Source: DASUPK01 sp963747425
Lineage (GTDB): Bacteria; Actinomycetota; Thermoleophilia; Solirubrobacterales; 70-9
NCBI GenBank assembly: GCA_963747425.1
Contig: CAVVFJ010000014.1
Coordinates: 248,001 to 312,000, forward strand
Reading direction: 5' to 3'
Length of the DNA: 64,000 nucleotides
Below, piece after piece: positions 23,638-31,755 of the stretch. How positions within the stretch are numbered: the stretch's first letter is position 1; each line of letters opens with the position of its first letter. Position numbers and translations under genes: made by a program. The notes under the pieces are model-generated. The model did no database searches, was not told where the DNA came from, and saw only the letters and a list, made by a program, of their open reading frames with translations.

Positions 23638-25364
23638 GCCTCGAGCAGCGTGCGCTCGCGGTCGAGGACCCGTAGCAGGGCATCGACCACGCGCGAGTCG
23701 AACTGGGTTCCAGCGTGCTTCTTCAGCTCGCTCCGGGCTGACTTGGCCCCGATGGCCGCCCGGTAGACACGATCGCTCGTCATCGCCTCATACGCGTCGC
23801 CAACCGCGAGGATCGAAGCCTCGAGCGGGATCTCGGACGCCGTCAAACCCTTCGGGTATCCCGTCCCATCGGGCCGCTCATGGTGGGCGAGGATCCAGGT
23901 GCGAACATCATCGAGCTCGCCGGCCGAAAGGATCCTCGCGCCGAGCTCGGGATGGCGGCGCATCTGCTCCGCTTCCTCGTCGTCAAGGGCGCCTGGCTTC
24001 CGGAGGATCGAATCCGTAACCCCGATCTTGCCGATGTCGTGGAGGATGCCCGCAAGCCGCACACGTTGCACCCGCGCCTCATCCAGACCAAGCTCGCGCG
24101 CCATTGCCTCACACAGCAGACCAACGGTCTGGCTGTGCTTCGCCGTGTATGAGTCGCGCTGGTCGAGGGCCTCGGCCAGGCTGAGAACCGTGGCCAGCTG
24201 TGCCTGGCTTTCGACGCTCCGGTTGCCTGCCACCGCGCCCACGGTGCTGGTCACCTCGGGGCTGTAGATCACCGCCCGATCGCGCCCAAGCGCCTTCGCG
24301 GCTTGAAGCGATTTGTCGGCCAGTGCGACGAGCTCGGGGGACCCGCTGGCATGGGCGGGGTACTCCGCGACGCCCGCGGACGCAGTGATTCCCTGAGGGG
24401 AACCGAGCATCGATCCCCTCAAACGGGAGAGAATCTTCTCCGCGAGCAGGAAGGCGCCGTGCTGATCGATCTGCGGCAGGAGGACCGCGAATTCCTGACC
24501 TCCCGAACGCGCGATCGTGTCGATCAGACGCGTGGAGTCCTTCAGGAGAACGGTGAGCTCCTGCAGGACCTTGTCGCCGCCGGCGATGCCCAGGCGCTCG
24601 TTGAGGGACTTGAAGTGATCGATGTCGATGAGGATCAGGCTGAGCGGACGATCATCCGATCGCGCACGCTCGACCTCCCTGTCGAGGGCCTGCTGCAGCC
24701 CGACACGGTTCGGCAATCCGGTCAGGGGATCGGTTCGGGAGGCCTCGACGAGCGTCGTCATCAGGCGCTCGACCCTCTGGCGCAGGTAGGTGAGAAGCAG
24801 CCCGGCCGTGGCGAGGGTTCCGGCGACGATTGAGAAGAAGGCGATGTCCGCGTTGGAGGCGCCAGGTGGCGGCGTGGGCGTGACCAGAATCGCGACCGCG
24901 TAACACACCATCGCGAACGTCAGGTTCAGAGCGGCCTCGGAGCGGGAGACGGGGTAGTAGAAGACGTAGAAACCGATCCAGAGGTAGAAGACGGCGTAGC
25001 CGCTGGTGCTGTCGCCGCTGAAGTAGACGGCGAATGTGGTCAATACCGCCGCGAGCAGGTTGCCGACCCTGAGTGCACGGAACGAGATGCTGTCGCGCAG
25101 CATCAGGACCACGATGCCGTAGCCCAGGGCGCTGATCTGCACGCTCAGCAGGCCGATGACGTTGAAGTACGAGGGATGCGGCAGCAACGTGGCGATCGCT
25201 CCGTTGGCTGCCGCGCCCAAGGCGAGCAGTGCTTGCACCTGAGCGAACGGACCCGCGGCGGCTTTGCCCGAGATCAGCTCTCGCGGCTCCTCACGCGAAG
25301 GCGCACCCCCTCTAGAGAAAAGGCGCATACCTAACCAGGGCGCATCCAAGCGCGCGTTGGCCAT
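23634..25364 (-). CDS. Membrane GGDEF / HD-GYP protein (c-di-GMP signalling)
   Basis: A 576-residue signalling protein: 5-6 TM helices (about residues 35-185), a GGDEF domain, then an HD-GYP domain. The GGDEF active-site loop is degenerate, RSGGQEFAVLL, Gln replacing the acidic residue of GGDEF/GGEEF, although DPLTGLPNR and DIDHFK are intact. The HD-GYP domain has HDIGKIGVTDSIL, HPELGARIL and HHERPDGTGYPKGL, so c-di-GMP hydrolysis is the likely activity. ATG 25364 was chosen over ATG 25379 for GGAG at a normal spacing. It lies between the two P450 genes and converges with the MMPL gene. Confidence 0.88.
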   Translation of the reverse strand: MANARLDAPWLGMRLFSRGGAPSREEPRELISGKAAAGPFAQVQALLALGAAANGAIATLLPHPSYFNVIGLLSVQISALGYGIVVLMLRDSISFRALRVGNLLAAVLTTFAVYFSGDSTSGYAVFYLWIGFYVFYYPVSRSEAALNLTFAMVCYAVAILVTPTPPPGASNADIAFFSIVAGTLATAGLLLTYLRQRVERLMTTLVEASRTDPLTGLPNRVGLQQALDREVERARSDDRPLSLILIDIDHFKSLNERLGIAGGDKVLQELTVLLKDSTRLIDTIARSGGQEFAVLLPQIDQHGAFLLAEKILSRLRGSMLGSPQGITASAGVAEYPAHASGSPELVALADKSLQAAKALGRDRAVIYSPEVTSTVGAVAGNRSVESQAQLATVLSLAEALDQRDSYTAKHSQTVGLLCEAMARELGLDEARVQRVRLAGILHDIGKIGVTDSILRKPGALDDEEAEQMRRHPELGARILSAGELDDVRTWILAHHERPDGTGYPKGLTASEIPLEASILAVGDAYEAMTSDRVYRAAIGAKSARSELKKHAGTQFDSRVVDALLRVLDRERTLLEA

Positions 25365-25455
25365 GCCGTGACTCTCCATTCATTGAGACATCGGCCCAAA
25401 TTGCGTCATTACTTGAGTTTCGACGGCAATACGAGGAATCCCTGACCCGTTGCAC

Positions 25456-25501
25456 CAACAAATGTTCGATGAGCGAATGCTCATAGTCGAGCATCTTGTT
25501 G
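25456..25501. other. Nested dyad between P450 and GGDEF genes
   Basis: A perfect inverted repeat ATGAGC-GAAT-GCTCAT (25469-25484) sits inside a larger dyad with CAACAA at 25456 and TTGTTG at 25496. It lies in the 153-bp gap between the second P450 stop (25518) and the GGDEF/HD-GYP start, both on the minus strand. It could be an operator or an RNA hairpin. There is no T-tract, so a simple terminator is unlikely. Confidence 0.4.
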
Positions 25502-25517
25502 CAGGCACAAAGCCCGC

Positions 25518-26945
25518 TCAGCGTCCCGCCACGACCTCGTCGATCGTCACCCGGGCGTCGCGTCCAGGGGCGAACGTGAACCGTCTGCGCTTCACCGGCT
25601 CCCCGTGGCTCCCGTCAGCGTGAAGCCGCGCCATGGAGAGCACGGTCCGGATAACGACCTTCATTTCAAGCTGGGCGAAGCTCGCGCCGAGACAGCGGCG
25701 CACGCCGCCGCCAAACGGGAGCCACGCGCCATCGGCCTCGTGCGGGAGGAAACGCTCGGGGCGGAAAACATCCGGATCCTCGAACAGGTCCGGATCGCGA
25801 TGTAGGAGATAGATCGCGACCATGAGCACCGACCCGGAAGAAATCAGATGACCATTCAGGTCGAGGTCCTCCCGGGTCTTGCGAACGACTACCGGTACGA
25901 CGGGCCGCATCCTCAAAACCTCGCTTACGACCGCGTCAAGGTATTCATCCCCGCCGCGATCGATTTCCTCGAGAAGCCTCTGGAGAACCTCGGGCGACCG
26001 CAGCAGACGCTCGAATGACCACGCCAGGGCGCTGGTGGTCGTCTCGTAGCCGGCCATGATCATCGTCAACAGCTCGTCGCGAATCTGGCTGTTCGAGAGC
26101 GGAGTGCCGCTTTCGTCCGTCGCGGCGCACAGCAGTGAGAGGGCGTCAGAGGCTCGATCGTCGGACGAGGCCTGCCTTTCGACGATCGCGTCGAAGAAGA
26201 GGCTGTCCAGCTCAGCGAGCAGCTTCCGCAGACGGGCGTAAGGGGTGATTCCCCCGAGCTCGTGCCGGAAGTAGGGAAGCAATGTGAACGGTGAGGAGCA
26301 GCGCCTCATCATCTCGGGGATCAGGACGCGGAATCGTTCGCGCCTCTCCTCCGAGTCGCTGCCCAACGCGATCCCCATGATCGCCTCGAGCGATATCGCC
26401 TCCATCTCCTCCTGCAGCTTCAGCGCCTGGCCAGGCTTCCATGCGGCAACCCGGTTCCTGGTTATGCCTTCGACCCGCTCTGCGAACTCGCGGCCATGCT
26501 CCGCCCCGAATGCCGGCAGCAGGATGCGGCGATGGCGCAGATGCTCCTCATCGTCGAGCACGAGCAGCGAGCTGGGACCGACTACGGGTTTGAGGATGCC
26601 GTTTGCATCCCCGGCCCGAAAGACGCTCGGATCGCCTGTGATCACGCGGCGGGCTGCATTCGGCTCGGCGACCACGATGGTGTTGCGCCCGGGGCCCAGA
26701 CGAAGCCGGAAGATGTCCCCGTAGCGACGGCGGCAGCGCTCGAGGAGCTGTGTCGGGCGATACATCCAGAGAAGGGTTTGCCACCAACCAGGCGCTCCGG
26801 GGCCACGCGGAAGCCGTTCGGGCTTTCCCCCGGTTTCGGTGACGCTACCCCCGTGAAGAGGTTGAAGAATTGGCTCTGTTGCCTGCTCCACCTCATGATC
26901 AGCGTAGGAGCGGATCGGCGACCCCGCATCAGCAGAATCCGGCAT
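25518..26945 (-). CDS. Cytochrome P450 (second of two)
   Basis: A 475-residue P450 of the same subgroup as the one at 20.0 kb: LPRGPGAPGWWQTLLW proline hinge, I-helix MAGYETTTSALAW, ExxR in VSEVLRMRPV, FRPERFLPHEADG, and heme-binding FGGGVRRCLGASFAQLE. The I-helix has Tyr instead of Ser ahead of the Glu-Thr-Thr. A 40-residue N-terminal extension rich in Asp, Glu and Pro precedes the fold. Divergent from an acyl-CoA dehydrogenase gene; a dyad matching that near the first P450 lies 35 bp upstream of its ATG. Fatty-acid-like substrates are plausible but unproven. Confidence 0.93.
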   Translation of the reverse strand: MPDSADAGSPIRSYADHEVEQATEPILQPLHGGSVTETGGKPERLPRGPGAPGWWQTLLWMYRPTQLLERCRRRYGDIFRLRLGPGRNTIVVAEPNAARRVITGDPSVFRAGDANGILKPVVGPSSLLVLDDEEHLRHRRILLPAFGAEHGREFAERVEGITRNRVAAWKPGQALKLQEEMEAISLEAIMGIALGSDSEERRERFRVLIPEMMRRCSSPFTLLPYFRHELGGITPYARLRKLLAELDSLFFDAIVERQASSDDRASDALSLLCAATDESGTPLSNSQIRDELLTMIMAGYETTTSALAWSFERLLRSPEVLQRLLEEIDRGGDEYLDAVVSEVLRMRPVVPVVVRKTREDLDLNGHLISSGSVLMVAIYLLHRDPDLFEDPDVFRPERFLPHEADGAWLPFGGGVRRCLGASFAQLEMKVVIRTVLSMARLHADGSHGEPVKRRRFTFAPGRDARVTIDEVVAGR

Positions 26946-26971
26946 TCGCGCAAGAACCTCGATTTTGTTGG

Positions 26972-27000
26972 TTGCAGTAGGAAGTAGGAAGTTCTACTAT
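26972..27000 (+). promoter_or_regulatory. Candidate sigma-70 promoter for acyl-CoA dehydrogenase
   Basis: TTGCAG (26972-26977), a 17-bp spacer and TACTAT (26995-27000) fit a vegetative promoter, 60 bp ahead of the GTG at 27061. The operator-like dyad (copy B) overlaps the spacer and the -10 box, so a bound protein would block it. Assignment is by motif and spacing only. Confidence 0.45.
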
Positions 27001-27005
27001 CCACT
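26980..27005. promoter_or_regulatory. Operator-like dyad shared with 19915-19940 (copy B)
   Basis: GGAAGTA-N8-TACT-N2-CCACT; inner dyad AGTAG-N6-CTACT. It matches copy A at 16 fixed positions with identical spacing. It lies 35 bp upstream of the second P450 start (minus) and 56 bp upstream of the acyl-CoA dehydrogenase (plus), overlapping that gene's likely -10 box. Confidence 0.55.
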
Positions 27006-27060
27006 TTGCCCGAGCGTGCGGCTGATCAGCCCACAACCCCTAAGTGAAGGAGACTGAGCA

Positions 27061-28269
27061 GTGGCCACCGCGACCTCCAGCGTAATCAAGCCCGACCACG
27101 GTGCCAGCCGCAAGCACTTCATCTTTACGGACGAGCACGAAGAATTGCGCGAGTCGATGAAGTCGTGGGTGCTGAAGGAGCTCACCCCCCACCGGTTCGA
27201 ATGGGAGGAGAGCCTCTGGCCGGACTCCGTTCTCCACCGCGCCGGCGAGCTCGGCTTCATCGGCCTCTGCTACCCCGAGGAGTACGGCGGCCAGGGTGGG
27301 GACTACTTCTACTCGCTGGTCCGCGCCGATGCGATGAGCTACTCGGGCTGCGGCGGGCTCAACATGGGGATGGCGGTCCACACCGACATGGCGACGCCCC
27401 CGATCCACCTGCTCGGCACCGAGGACCAGAAGCAGCGCTACCTGGTCCCCTCAATCAAGGGCGAGCTGATCAGCTCACTCGGAATTACTGAGCCGGGCGC
27501 CGGCTCCGACGTCGCCGGCATCCGCACCACCGCCAAGCGCGACGGCGACGAGTACGTGATCAACGGCTCGAAGACCTTCATCACCAACGGCCTGCGCGCC
27601 AACTACATCGTCCTGGTGGCCAAGACCGACCCCGACGCCGGGCACGACGGGATCACGCTCTTCATCGTCGACATCCGCGATGCGGACGGCAAGGAGGTCG
27701 AGGGCTTCTCGGTCTCCCGCAAGCTGGAGAAGATGGGGATGCACGCCTCGGACACCGGCGAGCTCTCCTTCCAGGACGTCCGCGTCCCCGCGGAGAACAT
27801 GCTCGGCCAGGAGGGCAAGGGCTTCTACCACATCAGCTGGGAGCTCCAGGGGGAGCGCCTGGTCGCCGCGATCGGCTGCGTCTCCGGCGCCGAGCGCGTC
27901 TTCGACCGCACCCTCGAGTACGCCAAGGAGCGCGAGGCTTTCGGCCGCCCGATCGGCCGCTTCCAGGCGATCCGCCACAAGTTCGCCGAGATGTCGGTGA
28001 AGATCGAAGCCGCCAAGCAGATGGTCTACGCGACCGCCTGGCGCTTCGCCAACGGCGAGTACCCGGTCCGCGAGATCACGCAGGCGAAGCTCTACGCCTC
28101 AAGGATCATCGAGGAGGTCGCCGACGACTGCATCCAGATCCACGGCGGCTACGGCTACATGAAGGAGTACGAGGTCGAACGCGCCTACCGCGACTCGCGC
28201 CTCAACCGCATCGGCGCCGGCACCGACGAGGTCATGCTCGAGGTGATCGGGCGCAGCTACGGGCTCTGA
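27061..28269 (+). CDS. Acyl-CoA dehydrogenase (first of two)
   Basis: A 402-residue FAD enzyme that starts the beta-oxidation cycle by oxidising acyl-CoA to trans-2-enoyl-CoA. Motifs: EEYGGQGGDYFY, the FAD/substrate loop ITEPGAGSDVAGIRTTA, NGSKTFITNG, RPIGRFQAIRHKFAEM, and the C-terminal IHGGYGYMKEYEVERAYRDSR, which holds the catalytic base region, followed by GAGTDEVMLEVIGR. GTG 27061 has AAGGAG at normal spacing. It is divergent from the second P450 and overlaps convergently by 13 bp with a YCII gene. A paralogue is at 31.7 kb. Confidence 0.94.
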   Translation: MATATSSVIKPDHGASRKHFIFTDEHEELRESMKSWVLKELTPHRFEWEESLWPDSVLHRAGELGFIGLCYPEEYGGQGGDYFYSLVRADAMSYSGCGGLNMGMAVHTDMATPPIHLLGTEDQKQRYLVPSIKGELISSLGITEPGAGSDVAGIRTTAKRDGDEYVINGSKTFITNGLRANYIVLVAKTDPDAGHDGITLFIVDIRDADGKEVEGFSVSRKLEKMGMHASDTGELSFQDVRVPAENMLGQEGKGFYHISWELQGERLVAAIGCVSGAERVFDRTLEYAKEREAFGRPIGRFQAIRHKFAEMSVKIEAAKQMVYATAWRFANGEYPVREITQAKLYASRIIEEVADDCIQIHGGYGYMKEYEVERAYRDSRLNRIGAGTDEVMLEVIGRSYGL

Positions 28270-28655
28270 GAGATCGGCCCTGGCGTCGAGCTCACGTAGC
28301 CGTACGAGGAAAGGTCCATCACCGCACGGACCTCGATCGCGCCGGTGCCCATCGGCACCTTCTTCGCCCACTCCAGCGCCTCGTCGAGGTCGCGGCAGTC
28401 GAGAAGGCAGAAGCCGCCAAGCTGCTCCTTCGTCTCCGCGAAGGGACCGTCGGTGACCGTAGCCTCGCCATCCTCGGCGATGCGAATTGTCTTTGCACCG
28501 TTCGGGTGCTCAAGGGGCTCGTTGGCGATCAGCGCCCCCGCCTCGACCGCCTCCCGGTCGAAGGCATTCCAGGCGTCCATCGCCGCTTTCATCTCCTCCT
28601 CGGTCGCCTGGTACATGACGTCCTGGTCGCGGACGAACGTCAGCAGGTACTTCAT
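28257..28655 (-). CDS. YCII-related (DGPF) protein, first copy
   Basis: A 132-residue YCII/DGPF protein: MKYLLTFVRDQDVMYQATEE start, the core DGPF motif (TVTDGPFAETKEQLGGFCLL), CRDLDEALEWAKKVP and IEVRAVMDL. Single-domain members fold as ferredoxin-like dimers. In actinobacteria, DGPF genes are often partners of ECF sigma factors, though none lies here. GGAGG precedes the ATG. An ECF-type promoter pattern (28698-28731) matches that of the second YCII gene upstream. The enzymatic role is unknown. Confidence 0.88.
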   Translation of the reverse strand: MKYLLTFVRDQDVMYQATEEEMKAAMDAWNAFDREAVEAGALIANEPLEHPNGAKTIRIAEDGEATVTDGPFAETKEQLGGFCLLDCRDLDEALEWAKKVPMGTGAIEVRAVMDLSSYGYVSSTPGPISQSP

Positions 28656-28697
28656 CGTCTTCCTCCTGGTCTCGGGCGGCGCGGATCGCCGCGGTCA

Positions 28698-28731
28698 CCC
28701 TAACGACGAACCGGCGCGGCCCAGATCGACA
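28698..28731 (-). promoter_or_regulatory. ECF-type promoter of the first YCII gene
   Basis: Read on the minus strand: TGTCGATC, 15-bp spacer, CGTCGTTAGGG. The last base of the -10-like box is 43 bp from the ATG at 28655. The same boxes, with the same 15-bp spacer, occur ahead of the second YCII gene. CGTC-type -10 boxes are typical of ECF sigma factors. Confidence 0.6.
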
Positions 28732-28742
28732 GCTTCAGGCGC

Positions 28743-29097
28743 CTAGCCGGGCCGCTCGGCGATCGGGCGAACCTCGACCGCCCCGCCGGGGACGGGCAGC
28801 CTCTCGGCCCAGCCCATCGCCTCGTCGCAGGTCCTTGCACTCGAGGACCATGTAGCCGGCGATCTGCTCCTTGGACTCGGCGAACGGGCCGTCGGTGATC
28901 ACGACCTTGCCGCTCTTGCGGCGCAGGGTCCGGGCGTTGGCGCTCGGCGCCAGGGCCGCACCGGGATCCGCGAGGACGCCGGCGTCCCGGATCTCGCCCA
29001 TGAACTCCATCATCTTCGCCCCGGACTCCTTCATCTCCTCGGGCGTCGCCCCCTCCATCATGGTCCCGTCGGTGATCAGGGACACCATGAACCTCAT
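28743..29097 (-). CDS. YCII-related (DGPF) protein, second copy, frameshifted
   Basis: A 117-residue YCII/DGPF protein with MRFMVSLITDGTMMEGATPE, VVITDGPFAESKEQIAGYMV and LECKDL in the first frame; after an extra base at about 28827 the same protein continues DEAMGWAERLPVPGGAVEVR in another frame to the TAG at 28743. Total length is 3n+1, and CTG-C-GAC can be read as CTS-GAC (Leu-Asp). GAGGAGGAA lies ahead of the ATG. A paralogue of the gene just downstream, sharing its promoter: a tandem duplication. The break is probably a sequence artefact. Confidence 0.75.
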
Positions 29098-29137
29098 CTG
29101 TTCCTCCTCGCTCAGGCGGCGCTGTTCGCCGCATTCA

Positions 29138-29171
29138 CCCTAACGACGTATCCCCGCGGCGCGGATCGACA
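29138..29171 (-). promoter_or_regulatory. ECF-type promoter of the second YCII gene
   Basis: Minus strand: TGTCGATC, 15-bp spacer, CGTCGTTAGGG, ending 41 bp before the ATG at 29097. The boxes and spacing are identical to those at 28698-28731, while the spacers differ, so the boxes are under selection. The flanks also match (GGTGA or TGAA, then GCGGCGA). Confidence 0.6.
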
Positions 29172-29226
29172 TTTTGAGACCGGCTATAACGACGGTCCGA
29201 TCGGAAACCTCGGCCGCCGCAGCCTC

Positions 29227-30144
29227 TTAGGTCCAGGGCCTCCCGCCCAATTCGAACCAGAAGCCACCGCCCTGCGTCGGAATGCCGGCCAGTTCGGGCC
29301 TGGCCCAGAGCGCACTCAGCTCGCCCGCCAGCTCCGGGCGCTTGCTGACGTAGTCGGCAGCGAGCACCAAGTCGATCCACTCCGGCAGTCCCAGCAGCAG
29401 CGCCGCGAGCAGATATTGCTCGGAGTAGTGGCGCTCGACGAAAGGATCCGGGTAATCGTCCGGCAGGAAGATGTCGTGAACGCCCACAAGCACCCCCGGC
29501 GCAAGACTCGGCAGCAGGTCGCAGAAGAACACAGTCGCATCCGAGCCGGTGAAGACGCGATGGGATCCATCGAAGAAGAGAACGTCATTGCGATCCAGGG
29601 CGGGTAGCTGGGCTGGGTCGACGAGCTCGAGTGGCTGCCGGATCACCTCGTTACACATCGCGTCGATATCCGCGCGCGGACTGGGATCGATCGAGACGAT
29701 CCTGGTCTCGAGCTTGCCGTCCTCAATCGCGCGGCGAGCAAACCGGGTCGAAATCCCCGAGCCCACCTCGAGATAGGTGCGGGGCCGGCGTGAACGGAGG
29801 AACGCGTAAATGGACGCGGAATCGAGTCCCGGCATGAACTCGTTGACCCACGACGGCGTGCGGTCATCGTCTGCGGTCCTCGGAATGCGCGCCAGGTCAG
29901 ACTCATACGAGGCGATCGTTCGCAGGTTGCTCCGGTAGGCATCCTCTGCTCCGGCGACGATGTCGTACAGCGGGCCCTGGGTGCGAGTGGCACCGGCGGA
30001 ACGCGCACTGGGCGGATAGTCGAGGGGGATGTAGTACCCGAGTCCGATCTTCCGGGCCGTTCCGGTCGCGCTGCGCTTGAGAGCGTCGCGTGCCCGCGCC
30101 GCTCGCCCGCGAAAGCGACCGCGCGATGCCTTACCCCTGCTCAT
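29227..30144 (-). CDS. Class I SAM-dependent methyltransferase (Methyltransf_24-like)
   Basis: A 305-residue protein. After a basic N-terminal stretch (KASRGRFRGRAARARDAL), a Rossmann methyltransferase core begins around residue 130: TYLEVGSGISTRFARRAI (motif I, SAM binding), IVSIDPSPRADID (motif II acidic end), NDVLFFDGSHRVFTGSD and GVLVGVHDIFLPDDYPD. The combination VLFFDGSHR and VHDIFLP is typical of methyltransferases in glycan or natural-product clusters. ATG 30144 was chosen; the frame is open for 66 more codons upstream. Divergent from the glycosidase lipoprotein gene. Substrate unknown. Confidence 0.8.
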   Translation of the reverse strand: MSRGKASRGRFRGRAARARDALKRSATGTARKIGLGYYIPLDYPPSARSAGATRTQGPLYDIVAGAEDAYRSNLRTIASYESDLARIPRTADDDRTPSWVNEFMPGLDSASIYAFLRSRRPRTYLEVGSGISTRFARRAIEDGKLETRIVSIDPSPRADIDAMCNEVIRQPLELVDPAQLPALDRNDVLFFDGSHRVFTGSDATVFFCDLLPSLAPGVLVGVHDIFLPDDYPDPFVERHYSEQYLLAALLLGLPEWIDLVLAADYVSKRPELAGELSALWARPELAGIPTQGGGFWFELGGRPWT

Positions 30145-30268
30145 CGCGAGCACCCTATAGCCGGATCGCGGAACAGCCAGCGATAGGCTTCGCGCGCGAG
30201 TTGGCGAACGTGATCGACAATCCGAAAGAGGAGCGCACCAGGCGTTTTCTCGCTCAGGTGCTGAAGCA

Positions 30269-31321
30269 CTGAGGTCCCGCGGCGCACTCTGCCTTCTCCT
30301 CGCTGCCGCGTTGATCGGCGGCTGCGGCGGGGGCAACGACAAAGCGGGTCAGGCGCCGCGCGGCTTCTACGGCCTGATCTCCGCTGAGCCGCTGCCCGGT
30401 CAGGCGGAGCTCGCCCGGATGGGACAGGGCAAGGTCGGGACACTCCGGATCAACCTCGCCTGGGGCAGCGTGCAGTCCGCCGCCGGCGCAGGATACGACT
30501 GGGGTCACTACGACCCGGTGATCGGTGAAGCGGCGAGGAACGGGATCAGGGTCCTTGCGACCGTCTACAGCTCGCCGACCTGGGCCGAGCCAAGTCCCGA
30601 GTACCCGCCGCTCGGCTCGCGATTGAGTCCGTTCGAGGATTTCGTTCGCGCCGCGGTCGGGCGCTATGGCTCGGAGGGATCGTTCTGGAGGCAGCACCCC
30701 GACCTGCCGAAGCTGCCGGTCACCGATTGGCAGGTCTGGAATGAGCCGAATTCGCCTCTCTTTTGGAAGCCGACGCCGAACCCCGCGGGATATCTGACGC
30801 TGCTCCGGGGATTCAACCTGGCGGCACACGCCGCCGACCCACGCGCTCGCATCCTGACCGGAGGGCTCTTCCCCACCCCCCACAGCGGCATCGCCATGGA
30901 GGACTTCATGGCGGCGCTCTACCAAAACGGGGCCAAGGGGCTGTTCGACGCCGCGGCGATCCACCCGTACGCGGCCAACCCTCAGACCGCGCTTGCCTCC
31001 ACTCAGGATCTCCGGGACGTGATGGATCGCTCCGGCGACAGTGGCGGCCGCATCTGGATCACCGAGATCGGCTGGGCGTCAGGGGGGCAGCCCTCCGGCG
31101 TCACGATCGGCCCGCAGAGGCAGGCGGAATACGTGAGGCGGACCTTCGAGCTCGCGGCAAACGACCGAACGCGGCTCGAGCTGGATGGGGTGATCTGGTA
31201 CTCCCTCAATGACGCGCCGGGGTCAGTCTGGCCGGCCCACTGTGGGCTGTTCACCCTCGACGGCCAGGCCAAGCCGTCCTGGGACGCGTTCGTAGCGCTC
31301 ACCGGCGGTGAGACGTCATGA
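30269..31321 (+). CDS. Secreted glycoside hydrolase-like lipoprotein (clan A TIM barrel)
   Basis: A 350-residue lipoprotein. The lipobox is LIGGC after a hydrophobic run (ALCLLLAAALIGGC), followed by a flexible GGGNDKAGQ linker. The TIM barrel has VLATVYSSPTWAEP, WQVWNEPNSPLFW (acid/base Glu in NEP) and IWITEIGWASGG (nucleophile Glu), as in GH5/GH39-type enzymes acting on beta-linked glycans. No ATG, GTG or TTG in frame precedes the signal sequence, so CTG 30269 is proposed; TTG 30311 would cut the signal peptide. It overlaps the next gene as ATGA. Natural substrate unknown. Confidence 0.75.
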   Translation: MRSRGALCLLLAAALIGGCGGGNDKAGQAPRGFYGLISAEPLPGQAELARMGQGKVGTLRINLAWGSVQSAAGAGYDWGHYDPVIGEAARNGIRVLATVYSSPTWAEPSPEYPPLGSRLSPFEDFVRAAVGRYGSEGSFWRQHPDLPKLPVTDWQVWNEPNSPLFWKPTPNPAGYLTLLRGFNLAAHAADPRARILTGGLFPTPHSGIAMEDFMAALYQNGAKGLFDAAAIHPYAANPQTALASTQDLRDVMDRSGDSGGRIWITEIGWASGGQPSGVTIGPQRQAEYVRRTFELAANDRTRLELDGVIWYSLNDAPGSVWPAHCGLFTLDGQAKPSWDAFVALTGGETS

Positions 31322-31755
31322 GCAACCTCGACCACATCCGCTCCTACTACGAGGCGCTCAACACCGGGGACCCGGACCTGGTCGCCTCGCACTTCACCGA
31401 CGACGCGGTCCACTACTACACACGGCTCGGGCCGCATGAGGGCGCCGAGCGCATCGGGCAGAACTCGAAGATGGGCGTCGAGATGATCGACGGGCAGTGG
31501 TACCTCGAGCACGGCATCGAGCAGGGGGACGAGGCCGTGATCGAGTGGACGATGACCTGGCGGGATCCGAAATCCGGCGAGAAGCGCCTCGATCGCGGCA
31601 CCGAGTGGTTCCTGATGCGGGACGGCAAGATCGCCGAGGTGCGCGCCTACCACCACGGCAACAAGAAGAACCCGCAGGGGGACCTGCTCGGCTTCGATCA
31701 CGCGGGGCGCGGTTACACGACCATGGATGACTGGAGGCCACCGTCGCCGTCATAA
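31318..31755 (+). CDS. SnoaL-like / NTF2-fold protein
   Basis: A 145-residue NTF2-fold protein: helix HIRSYYEALNTGDPDLVASHF, TDDAVHYYTRLGPHEGAERIG, the strand VIEWTMTWRDPKSG and the C-terminal MRDGKIAEVRAYHHGN. It overlaps the glycosidase gene by ATGA, and its 3' end overlaps the start of the second acyl-CoA dehydrogenase gene by 29 bp. No catalytic residues can be assigned. The family covers small hydrolases, isomerases and ligand-binding proteins; which applies cannot be told. Confidence 0.82.
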   Translation: MSNLDHIRSYYEALNTGDPDLVASHFTDDAVHYYTRLGPHEGAERIGQNSKMGVEMIDGQWYLEHGIEQGDEAVIEWTMTWRDPKSGEKRLDRGTEWFLMRDGKIAEVRAYHHGNKKNPQGDLLGFDHAGRGYTTMDDWRPPSPS

